Numbered from the stretch's first letter, positions 8,957 to 18,064 are shown. The stretch: DNA of 64,000 nt from Aliivibrio sp. 1S175 (GCF_001690985.1 NZ_MAJS01000013.1:67260-131259), one strand, 5' to 3'. Notes: a model not told the origin generated them from the letters alone. Translations and numbers: made by a program.

Positions 8957-9820
8957 ATGAATTCTGTTACAAAAATTGCAGCCATTATTGCTTCAACCCT
9001 TTTTGCAAGTGCAGCCACGGCAGCCACAATGGATTATCGATACGAATATCGAGCAGCAACCGATTATCTAAAGAATGGAGAAACGGAAAAGTCATCTGTA
9101 GATGCTCGCCATCAACACCGCGTCAAATTAAGCGAGAGCTTTACTCTTTCTGATAAGTGGAAACACTCCACAGGTCTAGAGGTTAAATTTCATACCGATG
9201 ATTCTTACTATGATGTCGATGATGGAGAAGTTAAAAGTGCAAACAGTAACAGCTTCTACAATGGCAACTTATACATATACGGTATGGAGATGGATAATAC
9301 GGCGACCTACAAAATCGACAACCATTGGTATTTACAAATAGGTATGCCTATCGCATTAGATTTTGATGAGCCTAATGCTAATGATGGCGACTGGAAAATG
9401 AAAAAAATTACCTATAAACCACAATTACGAGTCGGTTACAAAGCTGAGATGGGGTTAACAACAGCTTTACGTTACCGTCATGAATATGCTGATTTCCGTA
9501 ATTATAATATGTTTGGTGATACAGATTCTGAAACGGGTGAACGTCTAGAGTCAGCACAAAAATCGAAAGTGACGCTTACTGGTTCTTATAAAATAAAATC
9601 TCTACCTAAACTCGCTCTTGCTTATGAAGCAAACTACGTAAAATCTCTAGATAACGTACTTCTATATGATAGTAAAGATTGGGAATGGGATGCAGGTATA
9701 AAAGTCAGCTACAAATTCGAATCTTGGAAGCCTTACGCAGAACTATGGTCGTCTGACATTAGCTCGACATCAAGTGATCGTGAAGCTAAATATCGTGTAG
9801 GTGTTTCTTACTCATTCTAA
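8957..9820 (+). CDS. KdgM-family outer-membrane porin 1
   Basis: A 287-aa protein with a signal peptide (about 1-22, ending ATAA). The mature protein is made of alternating amphipathic strands and ends in VGVSYSF, the C-terminal aromatic signature of an outer-membrane beta-barrel. The pattern MDYRYEYR near the mature N-terminus and repeated RVGYKAEM / LRYRHEYADF strands fit the KdgM oligogalacturonate-porin family. Related porins are common in alginate loci, where they pass anionic uronate oligomers. An AAAGG ribosome-binding site precedes the ATG. It lies 126 bp ahead of a lipoprotein gene, separated from it by a hairpin. Confidence 0.85.
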   Translation: MNSVTKIAAIIASTLFASAATAATMDYRYEYRAATDYLKNGETEKSSVDARHQHRVKLSESFTLSDKWKHSTGLEVKFHTDDSYYDVDDGEVKSANSNSFYNGNLYIYGMEMDNTATYKIDNHWYLQIGMPIALDFDEPNANDGDWKMKKITYKPQLRVGYKAEMGLTTALRYRHEYADFRNYNMFGDTDSETGERLESAQKSKVTLTGSYKIKSLPKLALAYEANYVKSLDNVLLYDSKDWEWDAGIKVSYKFESWKPYAELWSSDISSTSSDREAKYRVGVSYSF

Positions 9821-9847
9821 TCACCTTAATAGACATTAGATTGATGC

Positions 9848-9880
9848 TAGCCCTGCGTAAGTGTAGGGCTAAATTTTATT
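9848..9880 (+). terminator. Terminator or intercistronic hairpin after porin 1
   Basis: TAGCCCT (9848-9854) pairs with AGGGCTA (9865-9871), followed by AATTTTATT. The short stem and interrupted T tract suggest partial termination, so some read-through into the lipoprotein gene is likely. Confidence 0.55.
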
Positions 9881-9946
9881 CATTCACGCTGAAGGCGTAC
9901 TCCTAAATCTTTTGTCTGAAAAATATAACGTACAAGAGAGTTTATT

Positions 9947-11683
9947 ATGAAGATTTCTAAAATAGCTATCGCTGTCGCTCTTTCCACTGGCTTCTTATTT
10001 GGTTGTAATAGCGATGGTTTACCTATTCCACCAGAAACGTCAGTCGAACCAGGAACCCCTGCGTCAGCATTAAATGGTGGCCTATGGCAAATTGGATCAG
10101 CAACCGCGATAAGCGCATTCTCTAATGTCGTGTCAACTGACTTACCTAATATTTATATTTTTGCTGATGGAACACAAAAATATTACTTCGATGATACCGT
10201 TTCAGGCACCTACGAAATAAAAACAACCACTTATACAGAAGATGTGGATTCTAAAACGATTATATTTACTTATTACGGGACAGATACTTCGACCAGTACT
10301 AATGTGTCAGGCGCTTACTCTGTAACGAATGGGACATTAAGCGTTGATACCGCATCAGAAGGGATCCTGACAGGTTCTGATGAGACTGGAAATCCTTCCG
10401 TGAGTGACGCAGTAACAAGAGCAAATGAAGAATCAGGTATAAACAACCAAGTACAAATCGTAGATACCTTAACAACAGATACCGGAGAGTTAAGGCTGAA
10501 GTTGTCAGACAACGATATTACAAACATTACCTCAGGTAAATTAACCGTAGATTTGATTTACCAAGCCGATGAGGATTCAATTGGTGATAGCAACAGTAAA
10601 AACGCGTATGTCTCATTTTATACCACAGGTACATCTACGACTAACTTACATGGTGAAATTGCTTTAGAGGGCGGTGTTATTAAATATCGTGACAACGCAA
10701 AAGCTTTAAACCCAATTGATGGCAGCTATGTAGAAGGTGAAACCTTAAAGATTGACGTTACTTGGGATACCAATGTCTTTACTTTCAAAGTAAATGACGC
10801 CGAGTACTCATACTTAGCTGATGAAATTCCTGAAAATAGCCCTGTTGAAATTATCGCATTAAGACTAGGTGACAATGGAAGCACCAATAACTATGAGCTT
10901 ATTGCCGATAACCTAAAAATTTATTCAAGCGACAGTGGCATTGAAACGTTAGTCTTTGAAGATAGTTTTGATGGCTATTCAGCAGGTAAAATATTGAATA
11001 GTAAGCCTTATAATAACAACAGTTCTGAAGCGACCGTCATCGGTAGTGATAATATCCCAACAGATCCCACTGACCCAACAGATAACAAAGTTGCCGCAAT
11101 TACCGATCAAGATACAGGTGACACCGGTGAACTTCGTTATAAGTTTGATTCAGGTATGACTACCGGAACGCATAAACTATCTATGTATTATGATGCTACT
11201 GAAACTGAATCGGCTTATGTCGCACTCTTTGATACCAAAAATTCAACCAGTTCTTTAATTGGTGAATTAAAAATCGATGAAGGTAAAATAACGCTGCGCG
11301 GTGAAGCTGAACAAGTGGCAACATTTACCCCAGATACCTGGATTGATATAGAGATGTCTTGGGATACCTCATCTACTACTGACGTCGGTACTTATTCAGT
11401 GAACATCGATGGTACCGAATATGGTCCTTATCATTCACAGAACATCACACCAGGAGTTGAAGTAACCGCAACCACAGTTAAGTTCTCATCAAATAGCAAT
11501 ATGGCAAACACCACCTTATTCGTTGATAATTATGAAGTGTATTCAGATGACTCAGGTACGATAGAAGTCTTCAATGATGACTTTGACGCACGTACAATTG
11601 GTGAAGATTTAAGTACCTCGCCATACAATTCAAGCACATTTTCTGCTGTAGTTGCTCAAGATCCACTTAACACAGCGAAATAA
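9947..11683 (+). CDS. Surface lipoprotein with duplicated carbohydrate-binding-like domain, uncharacterised
   Basis: A 578-aa protein with a lipoprotein signal peptide; the lipobox LFGC puts the lipidated cysteine at residue 20. A proline-rich linker leads to a beta-rich N-terminal domain (about 45-150). Two related domains then follow, about 165-355 and 375-575. Both share the order DTGELR..., AYV(S/A)(F/L)(Y/F)xT, GE(I/L)xxxxGxIxxR, V(T/S)WDT, ...DN(L/Y)x(I/V)YS, and F(E/N)D(S/D)FD. The fold looks like a laminin-G/jelly-roll module of the type that binds glycans. I do not recognise a named family. Its place between an alginate porin and alginate lyases suggests alginate capture at the cell surface; that role is inference. 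Confidence 0.75.
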   Translation: MKISKIAIAVALSTGFLFGCNSDGLPIPPETSVEPGTPASALNGGLWQIGSATAISAFSNVVSTDLPNIYIFADGTQKYYFDDTVSGTYEIKTTTYTEDVDSKTIIFTYYGTDTSTSTNVSGAYSVTNGTLSVDTASEGILTGSDETGNPSVSDAVTRANEESGINNQVQIVDTLTTDTGELRLKLSDNDITNITSGKLTVDLIYQADEDSIGDSNSKNAYVSFYTTGTSTTNLHGEIALEGGVIKYRDNAKALNPIDGSYVEGETLKIDVTWDTNVFTFKVNDAEYSYLADEIPENSPVEIIALRLGDNGSTNNYELIADNLKIYSSDSGIETLVFEDSFDGYSAGKILNSKPYNNNSSEATVIGSDNIPTDPTDPTDNKVAAITDQDTGDTGELRYKFDSGMTTGTHKLSMYYDATETESAYVALFDTKNSTSSLIGELKIDEGKITLRGEAEQVATFTPDTWIDIEMSWDTSSTTDVGTYSVNIDGTEYGPYHSQNITPGVEVTATTVKFSSNSNMANTTLFVDNYEVYSDDSGTIEVFNDDFDARTIGEDLSTSPYNSSTFSAVVAQDPLNTAK

Positions 11684-11706
11684 AACACCTTCATTTTTTA
11701 CTGATT

Positions 11707-11736
11707 AAATGCCGTCATTACGACGGCATTTTTTAT
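11707..11736 (+). terminator. Terminator of the duplicated-domain lipoprotein gene
   Basis: AAATGCCGTC (11707-11716) pairs with GACGGCATTT (11722-11731) over a 5-nt loop, followed by a run of T residues. Confidence 0.9.
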
Positions 11737-11880
11737 CTCATTAGCGACTGTATCACCAAACGCACCAATCAATAACGCCTAGTGACATACTCCCTCCTTC
11801 ATTCCTGAACAAAAGCACTCCCTAAGTATTTTAATGCTTATTCGTCACCTAAACTTGTCACTATCCCTAATTATCATTAA

Positions 11881-11985
11881 TAGGTACTGTCTGCTTCTTC
11901 ATCAATGAGTTTAGCTAAATGAGCTGCGTCATAAAAAGAACGACCTAATGCTGCCTAAATTGATTGGAATGTAGAGATAACCGAC
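11881..11985 (-). pseudogene. Possible decayed C-terminal gene remnant
   Basis: On the minus strand, one frame reads STFQSI, then a stop, then AALGRSFYDAAHLAKLIDEE followed by ADSTY and a stop. The composition looks protein-like and unlike random AT-rich spacer. No start codon or upstream coding continuation is visible, so it may be the last fragment of a deleted gene. I do not recognise the family, and chance is not excluded. Confidence 0.25.
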
Positions 11986-11986
11986 A

Positions 11987-12022
11987 AAAAAAACCTCCAA
12001 CTCAACGAGAAAGAGGCTTTAG
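11987..12022 (-). terminator. Terminator of the CBM32-PL7 lyase gene
   Basis: On the minus strand AAAGCCTC pairs with GAGGTTTT across a loop and runs into a T tract (the A run at 11987-11994 on the plus strand), about 35 bp beyond the stop codon. Confidence 0.6.
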
Positions 12023-12056
12023 TTTTATAACGTTATAAATAAGTTATGACACTTAA

Positions 12057-13622
12057 TTAATCTTGGTATTTATCGTGTGATGTTTTAATTTTGTAGAAAG
12101 TAGCCTGTGCATAGTCATCTAATTCGCCGTTGATGTTTTGGTTATAAACACCCGCTTTAAAGTACATGTAACGACCGCCTTGATCGTAACCGCTCTCACT
12201 CATATCAACAACTTGTACAACATCATCTTTGCCTTCTCGCATCAAAGTAACTGTCATGGTGTTGCCTTTAACATCAATTTTATAGCTAAATTTTTCACCA
12301 AGGGCAATGCCTTTATCACCAATATCACCCGTCATATCACCCACTAAATTAAAGTAATTATCGGTACCTTCATTTGTGTTTTCATGAGCAAAATAAACCG
12401 TTCCTGTTGAGTGGTTTGGTAACTTGCGGTAGTAAAGGCGAATTGGTTCATCATCTTTATCGTGGATCTGACCAATGATAAAGCGGCCTACTTCATGCGC
12501 ATCACCTGTTGTTGTTGTATGATCAATTTTAAGTGTTGCTTCTAAAACACCATCAATACCACCAGCCGCTTTCAGGTCTTCAGTCGGTGATGAACTAAAT
12601 ACCCAATTATTCGCGTTAACCCCTTTCGTCGAAATTGACTGATCACCGCGGCGTAGCATTTCTCGCATTTCTGTGCGTGCATACTTCGTGTTTTTAGAAG
12701 TACGTGTTCCCTTCACGAACGTTTTGAAAACCAAACCACCATCATCAGCTGTATAAAATAATTCGGGGTGCTCGTAACCATTTGCTAAGTTCCACTCAGA
12801 GACATCATCTGGCTTACCATTTTTATCATGATCAAACGGTTGGGATAGGTACCAAGTCGTTAAATCAAAGTTTTCACTTGGAGCGTTACCTGCAAGTGGT
12901 GGTGTTGGTAGATTGGTTGGTACAGGTAATGGACTGCGAGTATTACACTTCACCGTTGTATCGCATGGATAAACAGCAGGAGCTCCGAAGTCGCCTTTAC
13001 GTAAGTCTTTACGAGCTTCTTTAAGTGCTTTATTTGCTGCATTCATTTCTGCAATTAAAACTAACTCAGCATCAACTACGTCATCAGTAATAATGTGGCT
13101 GACTGGGCAGGCATTAATGCCACAATTCACAGCGGCCAGTTCTGTTACTGAGTTCCAGCTATTTTTGGTATTGCCGTGACCAACGTATTTTACATAGCGT
13201 GCTTGCACAGGCTGAAACTGAAAACGCTCTAGACCTATAGCTTTGCCCGAACTTAGCTGCCCCTCTAAGATCGTTGTCCAATTGTCACCATCAACACTAA
13301 CCAAAAGGTCGAACTTAGACTGGCGTTCATTACCTTTACTAAATGAGGCTTGAATTGCATCAATCTCGATCACTGAACCATAATCAAGCATTGCCCATTC
13401 ACCGACACCATTTGCAGACCAACGAGACGTAATATCTTGATCAAATAGTCGCTCTGGACCGTTGCCATCATGACTACTAGCAGTAATAGCGACAGGGGTT
13501 AGGATTGCCTCACCCGTTTCTTTATTATTAGGAAAGTCAACTGTCGGAGATCCGGTACTCGTACAACCAACAGCAAATAAGATAGAAGAAGCTAGCAAGC
13601 TTTTTAAAATAATTCGTTTCAT
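12057..13622 (-). CDS. Lipoprotein alginate lyase, CBM32 (F5/8-type C) plus PL7
   Basis: A 521-aa protein. The lipobox AVGC places the lipidated cysteine at residue 20, so the enzyme is probably anchored to the outer membrane. An F5/8-type-C/CBM32 domain spans about 40-168 (ASSHDGNGPERLFDQD, SRWSA, then WTTIL). A linker with three cysteines (166, 172, 220) and another at 226 follows, then the PL7 catalytic domain (about 245-515). Signatures are RTEMR at 316-320, QIH at 385-387 and YFKAGVYNQ at 487-495. In the first motif Met replaces the usual Leu of R(S/T)ELR. It depolymerises alginate at the cell surface and complements the soluble enzyme at 7400. An operator-like site is 123 bp upstream. 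Confidence 0.92.
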   Translation of the reverse strand: MKRIILKSLLASSILFAVGCTSTGSPTVDFPNNKETGEAILTPVAITASSHDGNGPERLFDQDITSRWSANGVGEWAMLDYGSVIEIDAIQASFSKGNERQSKFDLLVSVDGDNWTTILEGQLSSGKAIGLERFQFQPVQARYVKYVGHGNTKNSWNSVTELAAVNCGINACPVSHIITDDVVDAELVLIAEMNAANKALKEARKDLRKGDFGAPAVYPCDTTVKCNTRSPLPVPTNLPTPPLAGNAPSENFDLTTWYLSQPFDHDKNGKPDDVSEWNLANGYEHPELFYTADDGGLVFKTFVKGTRTSKNTKYARTEMREMLRRGDQSISTKGVNANNWVFSSSPTEDLKAAGGIDGVLEATLKIDHTTTTGDAHEVGRFIIGQIHDKDDEPIRLYYRKLPNHSTGTVYFAHENTNEGTDNYFNLVGDMTGDIGDKGIALGEKFSYKIDVKGNTMTVTLMREGKDDVVQVVDMSESGYDQGGRYMYFKAGVYNQNINGELDDYAQATFYKIKTSHDKYQD

Positions 13623-13744
13623 ATTAAATCCATTATTATATTACAGGAGCAGTATTTTCAATTGAAATCGAGACCAAAAAATTATGATGAACAATGTGTT
13701 TAATCTCAACATCAACGTTAACTTCAAATAAACATTACATCATC

Positions 13745-13755
13745 TTATAATACAA
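13745..13755. promoter_or_regulatory. Putative alginate-regulon operator
   Basis: On the minus strand TTGTATTATAA, one substitution from the TTGTAnTACAA palindrome, 123 bp upstream of the CBM32-PL7 lyase start. Confidence 0.45.
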
Positions 13756-14495
13756 ATAAAAGAGTTGATTGAATTAATGAGACTACGACCTCTTTTCATC
13801 CATGTAATTCTGAATCTTGATCACACTTGCTAATATTAAATCCAATCAATTATGCTCTGCTTATAATGAACTAAAAGCGATTAACCTAAATGTGAACGTG
13901 TTTATTGATACTTCGTAAGTCGCTATCGGGTGATCAAGATTAACCGTTTCAAATGGGACTCCACTAATCTCACCGATAATAAAGAGACGCCATATCTAAC
14001 CGGCACTTCTTTCTTCATTGAACTCAATATTCAAATTTTAGGCAAAAAAATACGCTCATGCCGCCTGTACAACATGAACGCAAGGGTAGTTTCAGCCACT
14101 ACCGTTTCCTGCCTCTTAATCAAAGGCATGGATATATAATTAGAATCGTTGTGAGCAACTATTAATACGTTAATTTAACACCTTAATAATCTTTAGCTTA
14201 ATCGGTTTACACTAATAATAGATCCTATGAACTCTCTTCATTACACCATCATTATGTTTATCACCCTTAACCACGAAATATAATAATATATTACAAATAA
14301 TTTTAAAGTGCTGTATTTTAATTTCATGCTACAACGCACATTTTTGAAAATTTATAAATGTAAGAAAATATATTAAACCAATTAAAATCAAATAGATAAT
14401 TCACCTATAAATTTTCACCTAAAACCATGAGATGATTTTTAATTGATAAGTGGAGTCAATTCACAGATCCAAGAGATCAAAATAATGTATTATAT

Positions 14496-14506
14496 TTGTA
14501 TTATTT
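14496..14506. promoter_or_regulatory. Putative operator half-site before porin 2
   Basis: TTGTATTATTT, the same 11-mer as at 8700 ahead of porin 1, here 159 bp upstream of the second porin gene. The identity of the two sites at two porin genes supports a shared regulator. Confidence 0.45.
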
Positions 14507-14664
14507 AATAAGGACTCGTTAGATTGGAACCATAAATAATGACCCTTATATCTTGTTACTTTCCTCTTATGTCAGTTCTGAAGTATGACTGATACAAAGT
14601 ATTGAGCGACTCGAATTAAACAAAATCTAAATTTATAATTATCCTTAACTTGTGGAATGAAATA

Positions 14665-15414
14665 ATGAAAAAACACAGTAAAGTAGCCTTAGCGATTACA
14701 TCAATAATTGCAGCAAGCTCTGTTTCTGCAGCTTCACTTGATATTCGACATGAATACAAGAGCCACACAGAACAACATGCAACTCGTGTAAAGATGGGGA
14801 ATAGCATTGGCGATTTTTATTTTTCTGGCGAGCTAAAGTTCAAAGGTGAAGACGGTGATTTTCTTGAAGATTTGAAGAATAATGGTTGGGAGTTAGATCT
14901 TGGTTACCGCTATAAATTAAGTGATAACCTAACATTACAACCAGGAATGCCTATCGAAGGTCGTTCTTCTGGTGTTACTTTTAAACCACAAGTCCGTTTA
15001 ACTTATGATTTAGACAGTGTTGATGGGTTGAGTTTAAGTGGTCGTTACCGTTATGACATGATACAAAATACTCATACAACGGATTATATTAATGATGATG
15101 GTACTCCGATTCTGGATCCAGACGGTAACCTAGACCCTCAATACCGTAACTTAGAGAATCAACGCCGCCATCGTCTAACTGCCAATGTTAACTATAAAAC
15201 TGAAAATTGGCGTTTTGGTGTAGAAGCCAACTACTACAAAGCAGATGGCTACAACATCTATGATAATGACGACACAAATTATGAATTGAATGCCAGTATC
15301 CGTCACATTATGGGACAATGGCAACCTTACGTAGAATTCGGAGATGTGAGCACATCATCAAGCAGTGCAACTAGAGAACTAAGAAGCCGTGTTGGGTTAA
15401 CTTATAGTTACTAA
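14665..15414 (+). CDS. KdgM-family outer-membrane porin 2
   Basis: 249 aa from the ATG at 14665; a TTG at 14650 would add five residues before an already complete signal peptide, so it is not preferred. The signal peptide covers about 1-22 (ending SVSA). The mature part starts SLDIRHEYKSH, matching the LDxRxEY opening of KdgM porins, and ends in VGLTYSY, a terminal aromatic typical of outer-membrane barrels. It is the shorter paralogue of the porin at 8957. The likely role is diffusion of alginate oligomers into the periplasm. A terminator follows directly. Confidence 0.85.
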   Translation: MKKHSKVALAITSIIAASSVSAASLDIRHEYKSHTEQHATRVKMGNSIGDFYFSGELKFKGEDGDFLEDLKNNGWELDLGYRYKLSDNLTLQPGMPIEGRSSGVTFKPQVRLTYDLDSVDGLSLSGRYRYDMIQNTHTTDYINDDGTPILDPDGNLDPQYRNLENQRRHRLTANVNYKTENWRFGVEANYYKADGYNIYDNDDTNYELNASIRHIMGQWQPYVEFGDVSTSSSSATRELRSRVGLTYSY

Positions 15415-15431
15415 TCTCTCTTTTAAAAAAT

Positions 15432-15459
15432 AAAGCCAGCATAACTGCTGGCTTTATTC
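15432..15459. terminator. Terminator of porin 2
   Basis: A 10-bp perfect stem AAAGCCAGCA / TGCTGGCTTT (15432-15441, 15446-15455) with a 4-nt loop. The T tract on the plus side is short; the minus side has TTATTTTTT, so the convergent exonuclease gene can also use it. Confidence 0.8.
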
Positions 15460-15482
15460 ATTTAGCATATTATTTCAATACA

Positions 15483-16199
15483 CTACATACTTAGCTTATA
15501 CATCAACCCAATTGAAACATTTGAATTTGGTGTTACTCTTTTTTGTTGAGCCAATAGCAGTTCAGCAGTAGAAACGGCATCAGCTAGTGCATTATGGGCA
15601 TTATATTCAGGCAAACCATATCGAGACCGAGTTACGGACAGTGTTAAATCTATATCTTCATGATTACTGATCGCATTCGCTAATTTCTTTTCAATACATA
15701 GCGTATCTAACCAAAGTAGCGGTAATTCTCGTAATCCATAAGTTTGAAATAGATAATGGTTAATAAAGTTACGCTCCATCACACAAGCATGAGCAACGAT
15801 CACTTTTCCTTTTGCCGCTTCAAAAAACGTCGCCATAGCATCATGAATTGAAGCACCTTTCTCTAACATTTGTGGTGTTATATGATTAATAATTGCCGTT
15901 TCTGGTTTTATCTGAGAATCATTCGTCAAATACAAATGCTGCGCGGAAGCTAAATCAATCTTATTGTTTATGACATCAACCCAACCCATAGATAAAATCA
16001 AATCGCTTTCACTGTCTAATCCAGTTGTTTCTAAATCAAGGACAATGTAGTTACTATTTTTAGCTAAATCATGAATTTCAGGACAAGGCTCTTCAACCAA
16101 GCAACGTAACATTTTAGGTAGATTAACCGTATTTATGTATTTTTTTCGCTTTCTCTTTATCCCCTCTAAAGGGTGAAAATACGTTAATAACGCCTTCAT
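15483..16199 (-). CDS. DnaQ-like 3'-5' exonuclease (DNA polymerase III epsilon-type)
   Basis: A 238-aa protein of the DEDD exonuclease superfamily. Exo I is DLETTG, with catalytic Asp55 and Glu57. Exo III is HNALADAVSTAEL (DEDDh type). In Exo II, the usual HNxxFDxxF reads HACVMERNF, so the metal-ligand Asp appears as Glu. A basic N-terminal extension of about 45 residues precedes the domain. Its start overlaps the stop of the CAP/CBS/DUF294 gene by one base (TAATG), so the pair is translationally coupled. Such pairs recur in gammaproteobacteria; the cellular substrate is not established by anything visible here. Confidence 0.82.
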   Translation of the reverse strand: MKALLTYFHPLEGIKRKRKKYINTVNLPKMLRCLVEEPCPEIHDLAKNSNYIVLDLETTGLDSESDLILSMGWVDVINNKIDLASAQHLYLTNDSQIKPETAIINHITPQMLEKGASIHDAMATFFEAAKGKVIVAHACVMERNFINHYLFQTYGLRELPLLWLDTLCIEKKLANAISNHEDIDLTLSVTRSRYGLPEYNAHNALADAVSTAELLLAQQKRVTPNSNVSIGLMYKLSM

Positions 16200-18064
16200 T
16201 ATCGGCTCCCAAAGCGTACTTTTGCGCCCTCTTGAAGATCTGCAATAATTCTAAATGCATCTTTTAAATGTTTGCGCTCAAAACTGCCAAAGCTGTTTGG
16301 ATCAATATTATTGTTCGGTTCTTCACCTCTTTTGAGCGCTTCTAATTGGTGACTAAAGCGATATGACAGTATAAATTCGTATGCACCCAAAATATTTTTA
16401 AACGCATCATCACTCAGCATACCTTTCTCGTTCGCCGCTGCAAAACGTTCATCCGTAGCAGACAGATCACACTCCACCGCTAATCCGTAAATTCGAGCAA
16501 GATCAATGACCAAATTAATCGCGTATTTTTTTACGTTCAGTGTTTTCTTGTTCTCGCCTGATTTTTCTAATACCAAACTATTGAAGATACCTAATGGCGG
16601 ATTCGTATTAATGGCATCTCTGACTAAGGTACTCAAAAATTCACGATTATTACGGATATTACGGTGCAGCTCATCCCTTAATATCGATTCAAATTCACTG
16701 TTGCCATAAACAGTGCGGATCTCTAAAAATACACTGATGTTCAACAATCGTTCGTATTCTGGATTCGCGACCCATTTTTTATAATAGTGTTTCCATACAT
16801 TCAGTGGCTGACACCATTTCGGTGTGGCGGCCATGAATTTTCCTGGACACAATGGGTAATCACAACTGTCTAGCCCATTCGTCACAATCATCGCTAAATG
16901 CTTAAAGTAAATTCGGTCATTTTCTGTCGCATCATCTGCAAGCACAATCGCACTGTCTTGATCCGACAACATATGCACTTCATTTCGAGCGTGAGAACCT
17001 GCAACGATCCATGAGAAATCACACGGCGGAGGGCCTAATTTATCCATCGCTATTTGAATAATTCGACGAGTATATGCATCCATAATCATCGTCATTACTT
17101 TACCAATGATTTCTGGAGACACTTTACCTTCGACTAACGCTTCAAAAATCGCTTGGCGCTCAGGCGTAAAACTCGCCAATGATTTTATGCTGCCTGCGTA
17201 TTTTATTTTTTCGATTAAGAAAATAGCCTGAACACGGTGATTTTGAACCAGATGAGAGGTGGTTAACAGCCCCACCACTTTATTGTCTTTTACTACGGGT
17301 AAGTTACGTATATTAAATTGCATCATTGCCGATGCCGCATGCAGAACCAAATCATCAGGCTTAATGGTTAATGGCGAATGCGTCATCACATCACGTATTG
17401 GACGATCATACGACACACCATGAGCGATCACTCTTTTGGTCATGTCTCTGTCCGTAATTAAGCCAATGATCTTGTCATCTTCATAAATAACGGCACACGA
17501 CGTTCGATGTACAATGCGCATTTCATGGGCAACTTGCTGAATACTTTGATCTGACGTCACGACCGCAACTCGACCACTCGCAATATCTTCCACCTTGCGA
17601 ATAAACAGCCCTTTCTCTTTGTTTGACCAGACCACATCAAGTGCCGATTTCAGACGAACTTGCGCTTGGGACGCAAAATGCTCGGCACAAGCAGGGTAAG
17701 TTTTAAACAATACTTGCAGTGCTGAATGAGGAATAATGTACAACAGCGTATTATCTATTGCAGTGGCTTTATACCCTTGCTCGTTATCCATATCAGAATT
17801 AAGGAAAGTAAAACCAAACAAATCTTCCGACCCTAATCTGGCTCGTAAAACTCCATCCGATTTTCTCTGCTCCATAGAACCGGTTCGAATGATATAAAGC
17901 GATTTTTCTTTCCCGATTTCACACATATCAACCACTTCACCTTTACTTAAGTAAGTGATTTGAATATGTGCCGCCAATTCTCGTAACGCTCCTTTTGGTA
18001 TTTTATCAAAAGGATCTATTTGACCAATAAATTGGATGATATTTGGCAATAGGGATTGAGGCAT
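16199..18064 (-). CDS. Cyclic-nucleotide-binding / CBS / DUF294 nucleotidyltransferase-like protein
   Basis: A 621-aa multidomain signalling protein. A CAP-type effector domain covers about 15-135. Two CBS domains follow (about 160-290), containing GLITDRDMTKRVIAHGVSYD and VVGLLTTSHL. A DUF294 nucleotidyltransferase domain comes next (about 310-450) with AGSHARNEVHMLSDQDSAIV, which keeps the GS...D-x-D metal-binding pattern of GlnD-like enzymes. The DUF294 C-terminal domain completes the protein. This architecture suggests regulation by adenine nucleotides or a cyclic nucleotide, with possible nucleotidyl transfer to a partner. It is coupled to the exonuclease gene. The pair is often found beside acetate-type SSS transporters; here it lies inside an alginate locus that is also rich in SSS permeases. 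Confidence 0.85.
   Translation of the reverse strand: MPQSLLPNIIQFIGQIDPFDKIPKGALRELAAHIQITYLSKGEVVDMCEIGKEKSLYIIRTGSMEQRKSDGVLRARLGSEDLFGFTFLNSDMDNEQGYKATAIDNTLLYIIPHSALQVLFKTYPACAEHFASQAQVRLKSALDVVWSNKEKGLFIRKVEDIASGRVAVVTSDQSIQQVAHEMRIVHRTSCAVIYEDDKIIGLITDRDMTKRVIAHGVSYDRPIRDVMTHSPLTIKPDDLVLHAASAMMQFNIRNLPVVKDNKVVGLLTTSHLVQNHRVQAIFLIEKIKYAGSIKSLASFTPERQAIFEALVEGKVSPEIIGKVMTMIMDAYTRRIIQIAMDKLGPPPCDFSWIVAGSHARNEVHMLSDQDSAIVLADDATENDRIYFKHLAMIVTNGLDSCDYPLCPGKFMAATPKWCQPLNVWKHYYKKWVANPEYERLLNISVFLEIRTVYGNSEFESILRDELHRNIRNNREFLSTLVRDAINTNPPLGIFNSLVLEKSGENKKTLNVKKYAINLVIDLARIYGLAVECDLSATDERFAAANEKGMLSDDAFKNILGAYEFILSYRFSHQLEALKRGEEPNNNIDPNSFGSFERKHLKDAFRIIADLQEGAKVRFGSR

Larger units (their letters stand above)
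13623..14664. other. Long non-coding region between PL7 lipoprotein lyase and porin 2
   Basis: 1042 bp, the longest gene-free stretch here. It holds the divergent promoters, operator-like sites at 13745 and 14496, and a less AT-rich patch at about 13930-14140. On the minus strand that patch reads MPLIKRQETVVAETTLAF onwards before stops interrupt it. It may be debris of an older gene; no family was recognised and no inverted-repeat ends of an insertion sequence were seen. Confidence 0.45.

Noticed and set aside
13930..14139. 69-aa plus-strand open frame in the long gap
   Set aside because: No ribosome-binding site and no family likeness; the opposite strand of the same patch looks more protein-like but is interrupted.
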